Of a DNA stretch of 12,941 nucleotides, positions 6,754 to 12,941 are shown piece after piece; positions within the stretch are counted from its first letter, which is position 1, and the number at the start of each line of letters is the position of its first letter. The stretch is taken from NCBI GenBank assembly GCA_904420255.1, contig CAJFUT010000173.1, forward strand, positions 1 to 12,941. The letters are read 5' to 3'. The position numbers and the translations under genes are program-made. The notes under the pieces were generated by a model. The model saw only the letters and a program-made list of their open reading frames with translations, was not told the DNA's origin and searched no databases. Source of the stretch: an uncultured Angelakisella sp. GTDB taxonomy: Bacteria > Bacillota > Clostridia > Oscillospirales > Ruminococcaceae.

Positions 6754-7103
6754 AAGGCGCCTCCGGTGCGCCGGAAGCAGAACTCCGGCGGCAGCAGCCA
6801 GGGGGAGGCCCCCCGGCGGTACTCCTCCTCCAGGGCCTCGGCGGCGCTCCTGGCCCCCTCGGGGCCGGAAACCGGCTCCCCGATGGCCAGGGTCCCCCCC
6901 GCCGCCAGGGTGAGGAGGACAAACCGGCGGCAGGCCATGGCGGCGGCGTAGGCCTCCAGGGGCCCTTCCCCGCCGGGGGCGCCGCTCTGCATGGCCCGGA
7001 CCCGGCCCATGGCGTCGGCGCAGAGGGTCCGGCGCTTCTCCCCCTCCTCCTGGGAAAGGCCGCAGAACTCGGTGAAACGGCTCACAATGTTATCCAGCTG
7101 CAT
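6750..7103 (-). CDS. Head-tail connector (gp6/XkdH-type adaptor)
   Basis: This 117-residue protein follows the major capsid gene and precedes the terminator-like gene, as adaptor proteins do in HK97- and PBSX-like phages. The N-terminal half is helical (LDNIVSRFTEFCGLSQEE and KRRTLCADAMGRVRAM), followed by an Ala-rich helix with AAAMACRRFVLLTLAA (about 52-67). This helical bundle pattern matches connector rings that bind the portal. AGGAGG lies close before the ATG (AAGGAGGAACC-ATG). The 3' end overlaps the next gene by 4 bp. The exact adaptor subfamily cannot be told from sequence alone. Confidence 0.7.
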   Translation of the reverse strand: MQLDNIVSRFTEFCGLSQEEGEKRRTLCADAMGRVRAMQSGAPGGEGPLEAYAAAMACRRFVLLTLAAGGTLAIGEPVSGPEGARSAAEALEEEYRRGASPWLLPPEFCFRRTGGAL

Positions 7104-7152
7104 GGTTCCTCCTTTCGCAGCGTGCCCCCGCTTTCCCCCGGGCGTTTTTGGA

Positions 7153-8181
7153 TCAGCCGCCGGTGGAGGCGGGCTTCAGCTCCAGCACCTGGACCGCCTG
7201 GGGGAATATCTTGGCGAAACCGGCGGTGGAGGTGATGGCCGCCCGCTCCATCTGGCAGTCGATGAGCTTGTCGTAATCCACCGTCACATCCCCGGCGGTG
7301 ACCATCTCCAGGGCGCAGCGGCTGTCCATGGCGATGATGGTGCCGTCGGGCACGGCGGAGGTTTTGATGAGCTTCGCCCCCATGGGGGTGCCCAGGCGGC
7401 CGGTGGCGTTGAAGTCCAGCCCGGCGGCGGGGTCCTTCATCTCGCTGAGGTTCAGGATGGCGGCGGCCATGTCGGGGGCGGCCAGGAGGGTGTCCATCCG
7501 GCAGCCGTCAAACCGCTTCCACAGCCCCACCAGGTCGGCGTAGGCCAGGGCGGTGCCGGCGGTCTGGATGGGGGTGGCGGCGGTGCCCTCGTTGCCGTCC
7601 CCGTCGATGAGGACCTCCACCGCGTCCTCCAGCTGGCTCCTCGCGATATAGGCGCCGATCCGCCCCAGGGCCACGGTGAAGAGGTCCAGCCGCTGGAACC
7701 GCAGGGCCTCGTAGGAGGCCGCCAGGAGGCGCCCCCGCTTGCGCAGATGCACCAGGTTCTCCTTGAGGAGGATGTCGGTGCGGGGGATCATGCCCCCCTC
7801 GGCCACGTCCCTGGGCTCCAGGCTGCCGGCGCTTTCGTCCAGGCAGATGGTGCGGTAGTCCAGGGAATCAATCTGGGTGCGGCTGGCCAGGATCTGGCTG
7901 AGGACCTCCCCGTCCTCCATCCCCTGGCGCACCGCCCGGGCCACATACTCGGGGAAGAGGGCGGCGCTGTCCGAGGTGGCGAAGAATTTTTCAATGGGGC
8001 TGCTCCGGGGGCCGCTGACCCGGATGTCGAAGCGTTTGAGCTGGCGCTGGTAGGCATCCAGCCCCTCCAGGGGGGTGCCCCGGTAGTCGGCGGAGGGGTC
8101 CAGCTCCTCCAGCCGGGCGGCAAAGCCCCCGCCCCCCTTGTACATGGTCTTGTCCAGCTTGATGGATTTGTAGCGATTCAT
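7153..8181 (-). CDS. Major capsid protein (HK97-fold)
   Basis: This 342-residue protein is preceded by decoration and protease/scaffold genes and followed by a connector, as expected for a major capsid protein. HK97-fold traits include a long N-terminal segment before the first core strands, the FFATSDSAALFPEYVARAVRQG stretch (given in parts: ATSDSAALFPEYV, about 68-80), the E-loop-like MIPRTDILLKENL region, and the A-domain/P-domain strands near ALGRIGAYIARSQLEDAVEVLI. The C-terminal SVDYDKLIDC-type strand (here VTVDYDKLIDCQMERAAIT) is also common in Clostridia capsids. GGGAGG lies 7 nt before the ATG. A GC-rich hairpin and the repeat island lie in its leader, so its mRNA may be controlled apart from upstream genes. 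Confidence 0.92.
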   Translation of the reverse strand: MNRYKSIKLDKTMYKGGGGFAARLEELDPSADYRGTPLEGLDAYQRQLKRFDIRVSGPRSSPIEKFFATSDSAALFPEYVARAVRQGMEDGEVLSQILASRTQIDSLDYRTICLDESAGSLEPRDVAEGGMIPRTDILLKENLVHLRKRGRLLAASYEALRFQRLDLFTVALGRIGAYIARSQLEDAVEVLIDGDGNEGTAATPIQTAGTALAYADLVGLWKRFDGCRMDTLLAAPDMAAAILNLSEMKDPAAGLDFNATGRLGTPMGAKLIKTSAVPDGTIIAMDSRCALEMVTAGDVTVDYDKLIDCQMERAAITSTAGFAKIFPQAVQVLELKPASTGG

Positions 8182-8198
8182 CAGTAAACCTCCCTACG

Positions 8199-8216
8199 GG
8201 CCCGGCAGGCCGGGCC
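8199..8216 (-). promoter_or_regulatory. Strong 7-bp hairpin in the major capsid leader
   Basis: The arms ggcccgg (8199-8205) and ccgggcc (8210-8216) pair perfectly around a 4-nt loop. It lies just upstream of the ribosome binding site of the major capsid gene. No T-run follows it on the minus strand, so termination is unlikely. A 5' hairpin next to the most abundant late protein's start could stabilise a processed mRNA; that role is inferred. Confidence 0.5.
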
Positions 8217-8318
8217 TTTGCAATTGATTCCGCCCCCTCGGGGCTCCATTCACCCATTACAGCGCCATGAAACCGTTGGATATGCCCATCAGAGCGCCTT
8301 CCGCACCCCAGGTGATAT

Positions 8319-8474
8319 GCTCAGAGAGCGGGGTACAATCTAACGCAACGCAGGCGCTCCTCTCACGGACGCAAAAAGAGCGGGGCACAACCCACCGCCA
8401 TGCAGGCGCTCCTCTCACGGACGCAAAAAGAGCGGGGCACAACCTACCGCCATGCAGGCGCTCCTCTCACGGAC
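8319..8474. repeat. Three tandem 52-bp repeats between decoration and major capsid genes
   Basis: Minus-strand units start with gtccgtgagaggagcgcctg and end with a run gtgccccgctcttttt. Units 1 and 2 (nearest the decoration gene) differ at only one base in 52. Unit 3 (nearest the capsid gene) has diverged in its middle and end. The first unit begins immediately next to the decoration stop codon. The array is the bulk of a 293-bp island (8182-8474) in an operon whose other gaps are mostly under 55 bp. A TTG-started frame of 61 codons crosses it but has no credible support as a gene. A fourth, diverged copy lies in the opposite orientation at 12667-12715. Confidence 0.9.
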
Positions 8475-8816
8475 CTAAAGAAGGATTAGTTCCGCTTCCT
8501 CGCCGCGGATGGCGGTGACGATGGCGGACCGGCCGCCGGCGCCGTTTTTCACCTTGCCTCCGGCGGAGGACACCACCTGGCCGATGCCCAGGGCCAGGGC
8601 GGAGGCGGTGGTGTCGGCGGGGAGGGTGACAAACCCCTCCACCTGGACCAGGGCCAGCTCCCCCTCCCGCGCCACGCAGACCCCGGCAAAGGCCCCGCTG
8701 GCGCAGTCGGCGGCGGTGTCGGCGGCGGTGATGTTCACCGGCTGCCCCACGGTGCAGCTCTCCCCCGCCAGCAGGGTGACGTACTTTTCGTTGAAGCCTT
8801 TCAAACTGACGCTCAT
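8475..8816 (-). CDS. Small capsid decoration / head-stabilisation protein
   Basis: This 113-residue protein lies between protease/scaffold and major capsid genes, a typical place for a decoration protein that binds the capsid surface. The composition is beta-rich and low in charge: YVTLLAGESCTVGQPVNIT (given in parts: YVTLLAGESCTVGQPV, 12-27), VEGFVTLPADT, and a G-x-G-x-V-V-S-S turn. It ends at a stop codon that abuts the first 52-bp repeat unit. AGGAGG lies 8 nt before the ATG. Similar small all-beta proteins include lambda gpD-type and DUF2190-like decoration factors; I cannot assign one. Confidence 0.75.
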   Translation of the reverse strand: MSVSLKGFNEKYVTLLAGESCTVGQPVNITAADTAADCASGAFAGVCVAREGELALVQVEGFVTLPADTTASALALGIGQVVSSAGGKVKNGAGGRSAIVTAIRGEEAELILL

Positions 8817-8829
8817 CTCTCGCTCCTCC

Positions 8830-9819
8830 TCATACCATAAACTGCCGGTTGGACTGGGGGCCGGCCTCCCCCTCCCGGGGCGATTCCTCCGGGGCGGTCT
8901 GGACCAGGGGGCGCTCCCCCACCGGCAGCCGCCGGGCGGCGGCTTTCCGAAGGGCGGCTTCCCACTCCTCCAGTTCCAGGGGGTCCAGCCCCTCCAGGGC
9001 CTTTTTCAGCAGGGCCCGCTCCAGCCCCGGATGGGCCAGCAGCCCCAGGCGGAGGGTTTCCTCCAGCCGCCGCTCCCGCAGCAGCCGCCCCTCCCGGGCC
9101 AGCTTCTCCAGCCCGCCGGCCCACCGGGCCAGCTCCCGGGCCTCGGCCGGGGAGAGGTCCAGCCCCTCCCCCGCCTCCAGGGCCTTGGCCACCCACTCCG
9201 CCGGTTCCCCCGGCAGGGCGGAGCGGCCCTTCACCACCCCGGCGGCGGGCTGGGCGGGCACCGCCACAAAGCTCCACTCGTAGGCGTCGGTGGGGTCCTC
9301 CAGCACCGTGTGGCAGAGGACGCCGCCGTATTCCTCCCCGGGGCGGTGGCCGCAGGGGCTTTGCCGGCGGTCGGCGCCGCAGACGCTGCACCGGGCCGCG
9401 GCGCAGGCGCAGCCCACGCTCACCTCCTTTTTGATGCCGCCGTCGATCTCCAGGATCAGGCCCTGGTTCTCGGGGCTGCGGACCATGTAGGCGTCGGCCC
9501 GGAGGGCGCAGTAGACCTCCCCGGCCCGGGTGCGCCGGTCCGGGTCCCGCTCCACCCGGCAGCGGTAAATCCGGGCGGTCTGGTTGCGGCCCTTGGGGTC
9601 GTGGTCAAAGATGCCGGTCCTCCCCAGGAAAAGCTCCGCCAGCTTCTCCAGGGCGGGGATGGAAAACCGCTCCCCGTCCCGGTCCACCTCGTTGTCGCAG
9701 AGCACCACCGGGAAGATGTAGACCTCCTCCGGGGAAAGCTCCCGCCTGGCGTATTTCCCGATGAGGGCCAGGTCCTCCGGCCCCGGGGCTCCCGCCAGCT
9801 TTTCCGCTTGCTCCTTCAT
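8830..9819 (-). CDS. Prohead protease fused to scaffold, with a cysteine-rich putative zinc-binding insert (XkdF-like)
   Basis: This 329-residue protein follows the portal by 1 bp, where phages encode the protease that matures the capsid. The N-terminal domain (about 30-190) looks like an XkdF/S78-type protease: GIFDHDP with candidate catalytic His at residue 73, EVSVGC with candidate Ser at 134, and the family-typical EWSFVAVPAQPAAGV near 181-195. Between them sits a cysteine-rich insert, CACAAARCSVCG and CGH (Cys 137, 139, 144, 147, 156, His 158), suggesting a bound zinc. The C-terminal part (about 200-300) is Leu/Glu/Arg-rich helix typical of a scaffold. The catalytic assignments are by analogy. 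AGGAGG lies upstream of the ATG, inside the end of the portal gene. Confidence 0.8.
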   Translation of the reverse strand: MKEQAEKLAGAPGPEDLALIGKYARRELSPEEVYIFPVVLCDNEVDRDGERFSIPALEKLAELFLGRTGIFDHDPKGRNQTARIYRCRVERDPDRRTRAGEVYCALRADAYMVRSPENQGLILEIDGGIKKEVSVGCACAAARCSVCGADRRQSPCGHRPGEEYGGVLCHTVLEDPTDAYEWSFVAVPAQPAAGVVKGRSALPGEPAEWVAKALEAGEGLDLSPAEARELARWAGGLEKLAREGRLLRERRLEETLRLGLLAHPGLERALLKKALEGLDPLELEEWEAALRKAAARRLPVGERPLVQTAPEESPREGEAGPQSNRQFMV

Positions 9820-9820
9820 G

Positions 9821-10963
9821 TCAGTTCACTCCCTCCTTTTCCAGCTTGGCGGCCTGGGCGTTCATCAGCCTGGCCTGGGCCAGCTCGGTTTCGTCCTGGA
9901 GGCTGATGTTGTCCCAGACCACCCGGGCTTCTCCCCCCATCCCCGCCAGCTCCAGCACCATCCCGCAGATCTTCTGGATCACCGGGGTCAGCAGGTTCCG
10001 GTAGCTCTCCAGCTCGCTGGTGAGCAGGTCGGCCTGCTGGCGGCTCATCCGCTCGGTGGTGCTCCAGCTCAACCCCAGGAGGAAGGGCGGCAGCCCCGTC
10101 TTGGCAACCATCTGCTCCAAGATCTGCCGCACCGGCACCTGGGTGTCGATGAACTGGCTGTCGGCGCCGATGACCTTGATCTCCACGTCCCCCACCGCCA
10201 CAAAGTCCCGGAGCTCCCCTCGGGCGGAGGCCTCCATGGCCCCGCTCCACTCCCGGGCGATGGCGTCGGCCACCGCCTTGGCGTCGGCCCCCTGGCCCGC
10301 CTTGCAGGTGACGGCGTAGCGCAGGGCGCCGATGCGCTCAAAGTTCTGGCCGATGGAACGGTATATCTGCATCAGCACCGAGGAGAGGAAGGGCAGCCCC
10401 TTTAAGAGGGACTGCCCCGCCGCCTCTCCGGGCCGCGGGTCCAGGGCGGAAAAGAACACCAGCTCGGGGTATGGGAGGGGCTTTGCCCCTCCCGGGGAGG
10501 CGGTCAGCAGCTCCGTTTCCAGGGGCGTTGCCCCCGGGCGGAGCTCCAGGTCCCGCAGGTCGGCCAGGTACAGGGCCGCCACCTCCCGCCCCCCGGGGGA
10601 AAGGACCATCTCCCCCACGGCGCTGCCGTAGGTGAGCAGGCAGTCCAGGTACCCCGCCAGGAAGGAATCCAGCCCCACGGCGCTCCGGCCCCAGGGCACC
10701 CGGCGGCGGAAGCCCTCCAGCAGCCTCTGGGCCCGGGGGTCCGGGTGCTCCAGCCGGAAGCCCCCGGACAGCCGGACGATCTTCTGGATGGCGGCGTCCA
10801 GGATGGGCACCGCCTCCCGCAGCTCCTCGTAGACCGCCGCCTCGGGCGGGCGCAGGGGCCGGGGAAGCCCCGCCTCCCAGGGGCCGCGCCCCCGGCAGGT
10901 CTGGACCGCCGCCACCGCCGCCCCGGCAGGGGCAGGGGTCTTTTTGCCAAACCAGCGCATCAT
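9821..10963 (-). CDS. Phage portal protein
   Basis: This 380-residue protein sits between large terminase and protease, as portal genes do. Portal-family traits include the opening MRWFGKK, the region VYEELREAVPILDAAIQKIV (20 residues, about 45-64), the crown-loop area with VAVGDVEIKVIGADSQ, and KTGLPPFLLGLSWSTTERMS, a segment matching the conserved G-V/L-P-P-x-L-L-G motif near the stem. The C-terminal helix (AQARLMNAQAAKLEKEG) is usual. Twelve copies would form the ring for DNA entry. The ATG overlaps the terminase stop (ATGA), with AAGGAG 8 nt upstream. The same frame stays open upstream, but that part is the shadow of the terminase gene. Confidence 0.93.
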   Translation of the reverse strand: MMRWFGKKTPAPAGAAVAAVQTCRGRGPWEAGLPRPLRPPEAAVYEELREAVPILDAAIQKIVRLSGGFRLEHPDPRAQRLLEGFRRRVPWGRSAVGLDSFLAGYLDCLLTYGSAVGEMVLSPGGREVAALYLADLRDLELRPGATPLETELLTASPGGAKPLPYPELVFFSALDPRPGEAAGQSLLKGLPFLSSVLMQIYRSIGQNFERIGALRYAVTCKAGQGADAKAVADAIAREWSGAMEASARGELRDFVAVGDVEIKVIGADSQFIDTQVPVRQILEQMVAKTGLPPFLLGLSWSTTERMSRQQADLLTSELESYRNLLTPVIQKICGMVLELAGMGGEARVVWDNISLQDETELAQARLMNAQAAKLEKEGVN

Positions 10964-12243
10964 ATCCCACTCTCCTTCTTTCTGGAAACGCTCCGGGCCC
11001 AAAAGCCCTCCTCCTCCCGGCAGGCCACGGTGCTGACAAAGTACCGGATGTCGTCCATGGCGTGGTCCTGCTCCTTCACCGGCTGGTCCCGGTCCTTCCC
11101 CTGGGCCCAGCGGTATTCCCCGAATTCCCGGATGGCGTCGGCGCAGGAGGCGGAGATGAGCAGCCGCCCCGCCCGCAGCTCCCGCCCCACCCGCCGGATG
11201 CCGTCCGCCACCTGGTTCACCGCCGGGATGGCCCGGTACCGCCCCCGGCGGCGGATGCACTCTAAGAAGCTGGCGGCGGAGGGGTCCACCACCACCCCCT
11301 GAAGCTCCCGGCCCCCGGCCAGGGCCTCCAGGGCCTCGTAGTATTCCTCGTCGGTGCGCTGGACCCCCTCCCGGCGGCTGTCGTGGTAATATTCCGCCGC
11401 CCGGTACCATATCTCCCCCTGCCGGCCCCAGAGGCCCATGGAACAGGGGTTGACGGTGCCGTAGTCGCAGGAAATATACCAGTCCCCCAGCCCCTCCGGC
11501 AGCCGCTCCACCACATGGAGGTCCCGCCGGAAGAAGGGATACACCGCCCCCTGGGGGGCCGTCCACCGCCCCAGGACGTACCGCTCATAGAAAGGCCCGG
11601 AATAGAGGCTGCGGTACCGCTCCAGCATGGCGGGGGAAAGGGAGGGGTTGTCCTCCATCCGGAAATGGAGCACCAGGGCGTTCTTCTCCCGGGCCCGGAG
11701 GATCCATTCCCGGTAGAACCAGTGGCCGGGGTGCTCCGGGTTGCAGTTGAACCAGAACCGGGACCCCTCCACCGAGCACCGGGCCAGGGCCTGCTCCACA
11801 AAGGACCGGGGCAGCAGGGCCGCCTCGTCCAGCAGCACCCCCGCCAGGGTGATGCCCTGGATGAGGGCGGCGGAGCCCTCGTCCTTGCCGCCGAAGAGCC
11901 AGAAGCGGTTCCGGCGGCGGCCCCGGGTGATGTCCACCACCCCCCGGCTCCGCTGGTGGCGGCACCGGAAGCCCAGCCCCTCCAGCCGGGGCAGCAGGGG
12001 GGTGAGGATGTTTCGCTCCACCCCGCCCCGGGTCTTGCCGCAGATGGCGAAGCTCCTGCCGTCAAATTCCTCCATGGCCCAGGCCACAAAGGAAAGGCCC
12101 ATGCAGAAGGTCTTGCCGCTGCGCACCGCCCCGTGGCAGATGAGGGCGTCCCGCCCCCGGTGGGGGCTGGCGGGGGTCCACCAGGTGAGGACCTCCAGCT
12201 GCCGGGCCGAGAAGGAGGCGACGGCCTCCCGCCCCTCACCCAT
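10960..12243 (-). CDS. Terminase large subunit (PBSX-type ATPase/nuclease)
   Basis: This 427-residue protein packages DNA into the head, using ATP to translocate it and a nuclease to cut it. The N-terminal ATPase has Walker A GAVRSGKT (38-45), Walker B GVLLDEA (135-141; DE at 139-140) and a motif-III-like FWFNCNPEHP (163-172). The C-terminal RNase H-like nuclease has candidate metal-binding aspartates in WYISCDYGT (D260), GVVVDPS (D320) and DHAMDDIRY (D397/D398). The layout matches Terminase_3/XtmB proteins of normal length. The chosen ATG has AGGAGG 6 nt upstream and overlaps the small-terminase stop by 8 bp; an in-frame ATG 15 codons upstream has a weaker case. Confidence 0.96.
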   Translation of the reverse strand: MGEGREAVASFSARQLEVLTWWTPASPHRGRDALICHGAVRSGKTFCMGLSFVAWAMEEFDGRSFAICGKTRGGVERNILTPLLPRLEGLGFRCRHQRSRGVVDITRGRRRNRFWLFGGKDEGSAALIQGITLAGVLLDEAALLPRSFVEQALARCSVEGSRFWFNCNPEHPGHWFYREWILRAREKNALVLHFRMEDNPSLSPAMLERYRSLYSGPFYERYVLGRWTAPQGAVYPFFRRDLHVVERLPEGLGDWYISCDYGTVNPCSMGLWGRQGEIWYRAAEYYHDSRREGVQRTDEEYYEALEALAGGRELQGVVVDPSAASFLECIRRRGRYRAIPAVNQVADGIRRVGRELRAGRLLISASCADAIREFGEYRWAQGKDRDQPVKEQDHAMDDIRYFVSTVACREEEGFWARSVSRKKESGI

Positions 12244-12592
12244 GGGGCGCCTCCTCCCCGGGGGCGTCCTGCCCGCCCTCCCCCTCACGCCGGTAGAGGG
12301 CCCGGGCGCTCCGGTCCAGGGCGGCGTAGAAGCCGTCCTCCTCCCCGGCCTCCTCCCCCGCCATGGCCGCCAGCCGGTCCAGGGCCTCCAGGCGGCTGAA
12401 AAACTTCATCTCCATGCCCCCCTTCACCCGGCGGATTTCGGAAACGTTAAAGAGGTCCAGGCGGCCCCAGTCCAGGGCCTCCCCCTCCTCCAGGAGCAGC
12501 AGCCGCACCGCGTCCCCCACCGGGCCGAAGGCCAGGCGGCGGTAGCCCTCCTCCACCTGGCCCCGGAGGGCCTCCCTCTTTTCCCGGTCCAT
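12236..12592 (-). CDS. Terminase small subunit
   Basis: This 118-residue protein is the first clear gene of the operon and lies just before the large terminase. The segment YRRLAFGPVGDAVRLLLLEE (17-36) and LDLFNVSEIRRVKGGMEMKF (46-65) match a pattern common in small terminases of Clostridia phages: an 'LAFG-x-V-x-DAVRLL' stretch, then 'LDLFN-x-SEI-K/R-x-x-x-G-x-MEIKF'. The small subunit binds the packaging signal and controls the large subunit. GC-rich Glu/Gly tail at the end. An AAGGGGG site precedes the ATG. The frame continues upstream through TTG at 12679, but that part overlaps a hairpin and repeat and is probably not translated. Confidence 0.82.
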   Translation of the reverse strand: MDREKREALRGQVEEGYRRLAFGPVGDAVRLLLLEEGEALDWGRLDLFNVSEIRRVKGGMEMKFFSRLEALDRLAAMAGEEAGEEDGFYAALDRSARALYRREGEGGQDAPGEEAPHG

Positions 12593-12632
12593 GGCGCCGC
12601 CCCCTTTCACCCATGGGCCCAAAACCACTCCT

Positions 12633-12653
12633 TTTTGCGCTTTCAGCGCAAAA
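12633..12653. promoter_or_regulatory. Perfect 8-bp hairpin in the leader of the terminase genes
   Basis: The arms ttttgcgc and gcgcaaaa pair perfectly across a 5-nt loop. It lies 41 bp upstream of the small terminase ATG. On the minus strand the A-rich side follows the stem, so it does not have the T-tract needed to stop rightward-to-leftward transcription; on the plus strand a T-run appears only 8 nt later, so a plus-strand terminator is possible but weak. Its place suggests a control element for operon entry or an old terminator. Confidence 0.5.
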
Positions 12654-12666
12654 TCACACATTTTTT

Positions 12667-12715
12667 GTCCGTGAGGCAAGTTTCGTGAATCGTTAGTTTG
12701 TGCCCCGCTCTCTTT
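12667..12715 (+). repeat. Diverged single copy of the 52-bp repeat, in inverted orientation to the array
   Basis: The plus strand begins gtccgtgag and ends tttgtgccccgctctcttt, the same ends as the minus-strand units of the array at 8319-8474. With one gap the spacing between the shared ends is conserved. The middle shares cgttag with the most diverged array unit rather than with the two near-identical ones. The copy is the opposite way round relative to the genes. This indicates a dispersed repeat family rather than local duplication alone. Confidence 0.75.
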
Positions 12716-12843
12716 TCCGCCCGCCGGATTTTCTCTTAAATAGATTACTCCGGTCGGAGCGGAAGTCTGGGCTTGTTTTACCTTGTGCCATGGGTAGAGT
12801 TTCGGTTTGAGAGTTTGTCAGGCAGGAGCCCGACGCCGGTGTC

Positions 12844-12871
12844 GCCACTTTCCCCATCAAAAGAAAGTGGC
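12844..12871. repeat. Perfect 9-bp inverted repeat in the right flank
   Basis: Arms gccactttc (12844-12852) and gaaagtggc (12863-12871) pair perfectly around a 10-nt loop. No T-run follows on either strand, so it is not an obvious terminator. A second, 6-bp inverted repeat (ccaggg/ccctgg, 12882-12897) follows within 15 bp. Both lie in sequence without a credible gene and could be part of a host intergenic element or a structured RNA. Confidence 0.55.
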
Positions 12872-12941
12872 CAAAGATTGACCAGGGAGGGCCCTGGACC
12901 CCTCTAAGGCGACAGGCTGTGCAGGGTGGCTCCGGCTTGGC

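Larger units (their letters stand above)
12593..12941. other. Non-coding right flank of the late operon
   Basis: About 350 bp lie upstream of the small terminase start with no gene I can support on either strand. The composition shifts to less GC and more A/T than the coding part (for example around 12680-12790). It holds hairpins at 12633-12653, 12844-12871 and 12882-12897, and a dispersed repeat copy at 12667-12715. A promoter for the late genes must lie here or further right; I see no clear -35/-10 pair. A TTGCCT/TGATTT pair 17 nt apart on the minus strand (about 12651-12679) is too weak to call. Confidence 0.6.

Noticed and set aside
8257..8442. 61-codon minus-strand frame across the 52-bp repeats
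   Set aside because: It needs a TTG start, has no clear ribosome binding site, and its translation follows the DNA repeat; it is more likely an accident of the array.
8319..8474. CRISPR array
   Set aside because: The units are directly joined and near-identical over the whole 52 bp, so there are no unique spacers, and there are no cas genes in the window.
10964..11566. N-terminal extension of the portal frame to 581 residues
   Set aside because: The extra 201 codons overlap the terminase nuclease domain out of frame and read as low-complexity sequence; a well-placed ATG with AAGGAG lies at 10963.
12593..12679. 29-codon N-terminal extension of the small terminase from a TTG
   Set aside because: It runs through a perfect hairpin and part of the dispersed repeat, and the ATG at 12592 gives the usual length and start for the family.

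Overview
The window is part of the late (morphogenesis) operon of a contractile-tailed phage, most likely a prophage in a GC-rich member of the Firmicutes such as a gut Oscillospiraceae/Clostridia species. The host is inferred from three things: the PBSX-like gene order, very strong AGGAGG-type ribosome binding sites, and extremely GC-rich coding sequence in which antisense frames stay open for hundreds of codons. All recognisable genes lie on the minus strand, so the operon reads from right to left.

Right flank (about 12593-12941): no convincing gene. It holds several small hairpins and one inverted copy of a dispersed repeat. Packaging and head module (12592 down to 6253): small terminase, large terminase, portal, a protease/scaffold protein with a cysteine-rich insert, a small capsid decoration protein, the major capsid protein, a head-tail connector and a tail-terminator-like protein. 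Most junctions overlap or nearly touch. The exception is a 293-bp non-coding island between the decoration and major capsid genes, with three tandem 52-bp repeats and a strong hairpin.

Tail module (6256 down to 129): contractile sheath, tail tube, a 127-residue low-complexity protein, a short gpU/DNA-circularization-like protein, a gpD-like hub, a gpV-like spike, a gp25/W-like wedge protein, baseplate J, tail protein I and a short tail-fibre-like protein. A 19-bp inverted repeat at 29-95, past the fibre gene, may be a terminator.

The most striking point is an absence. Myophages of this layout normally carry one or two tail-assembly chaperones and a long tape-measure gene (often more than 600 codons) between tube and hub. 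Here only about 0.8 kb separates them, occupied by the 127-residue Ala/Gly/Pro-rich protein and a 120-residue baseplate-type protein. Either the tape measure lies outside the window, it has been deleted, or this phage (or domesticated particle) builds an unusually short contractile tail. The second point of interest is the dispersed repeat family, present as a tandem array inside the operon and as a single copy in the opposite orientation just upstream of it.
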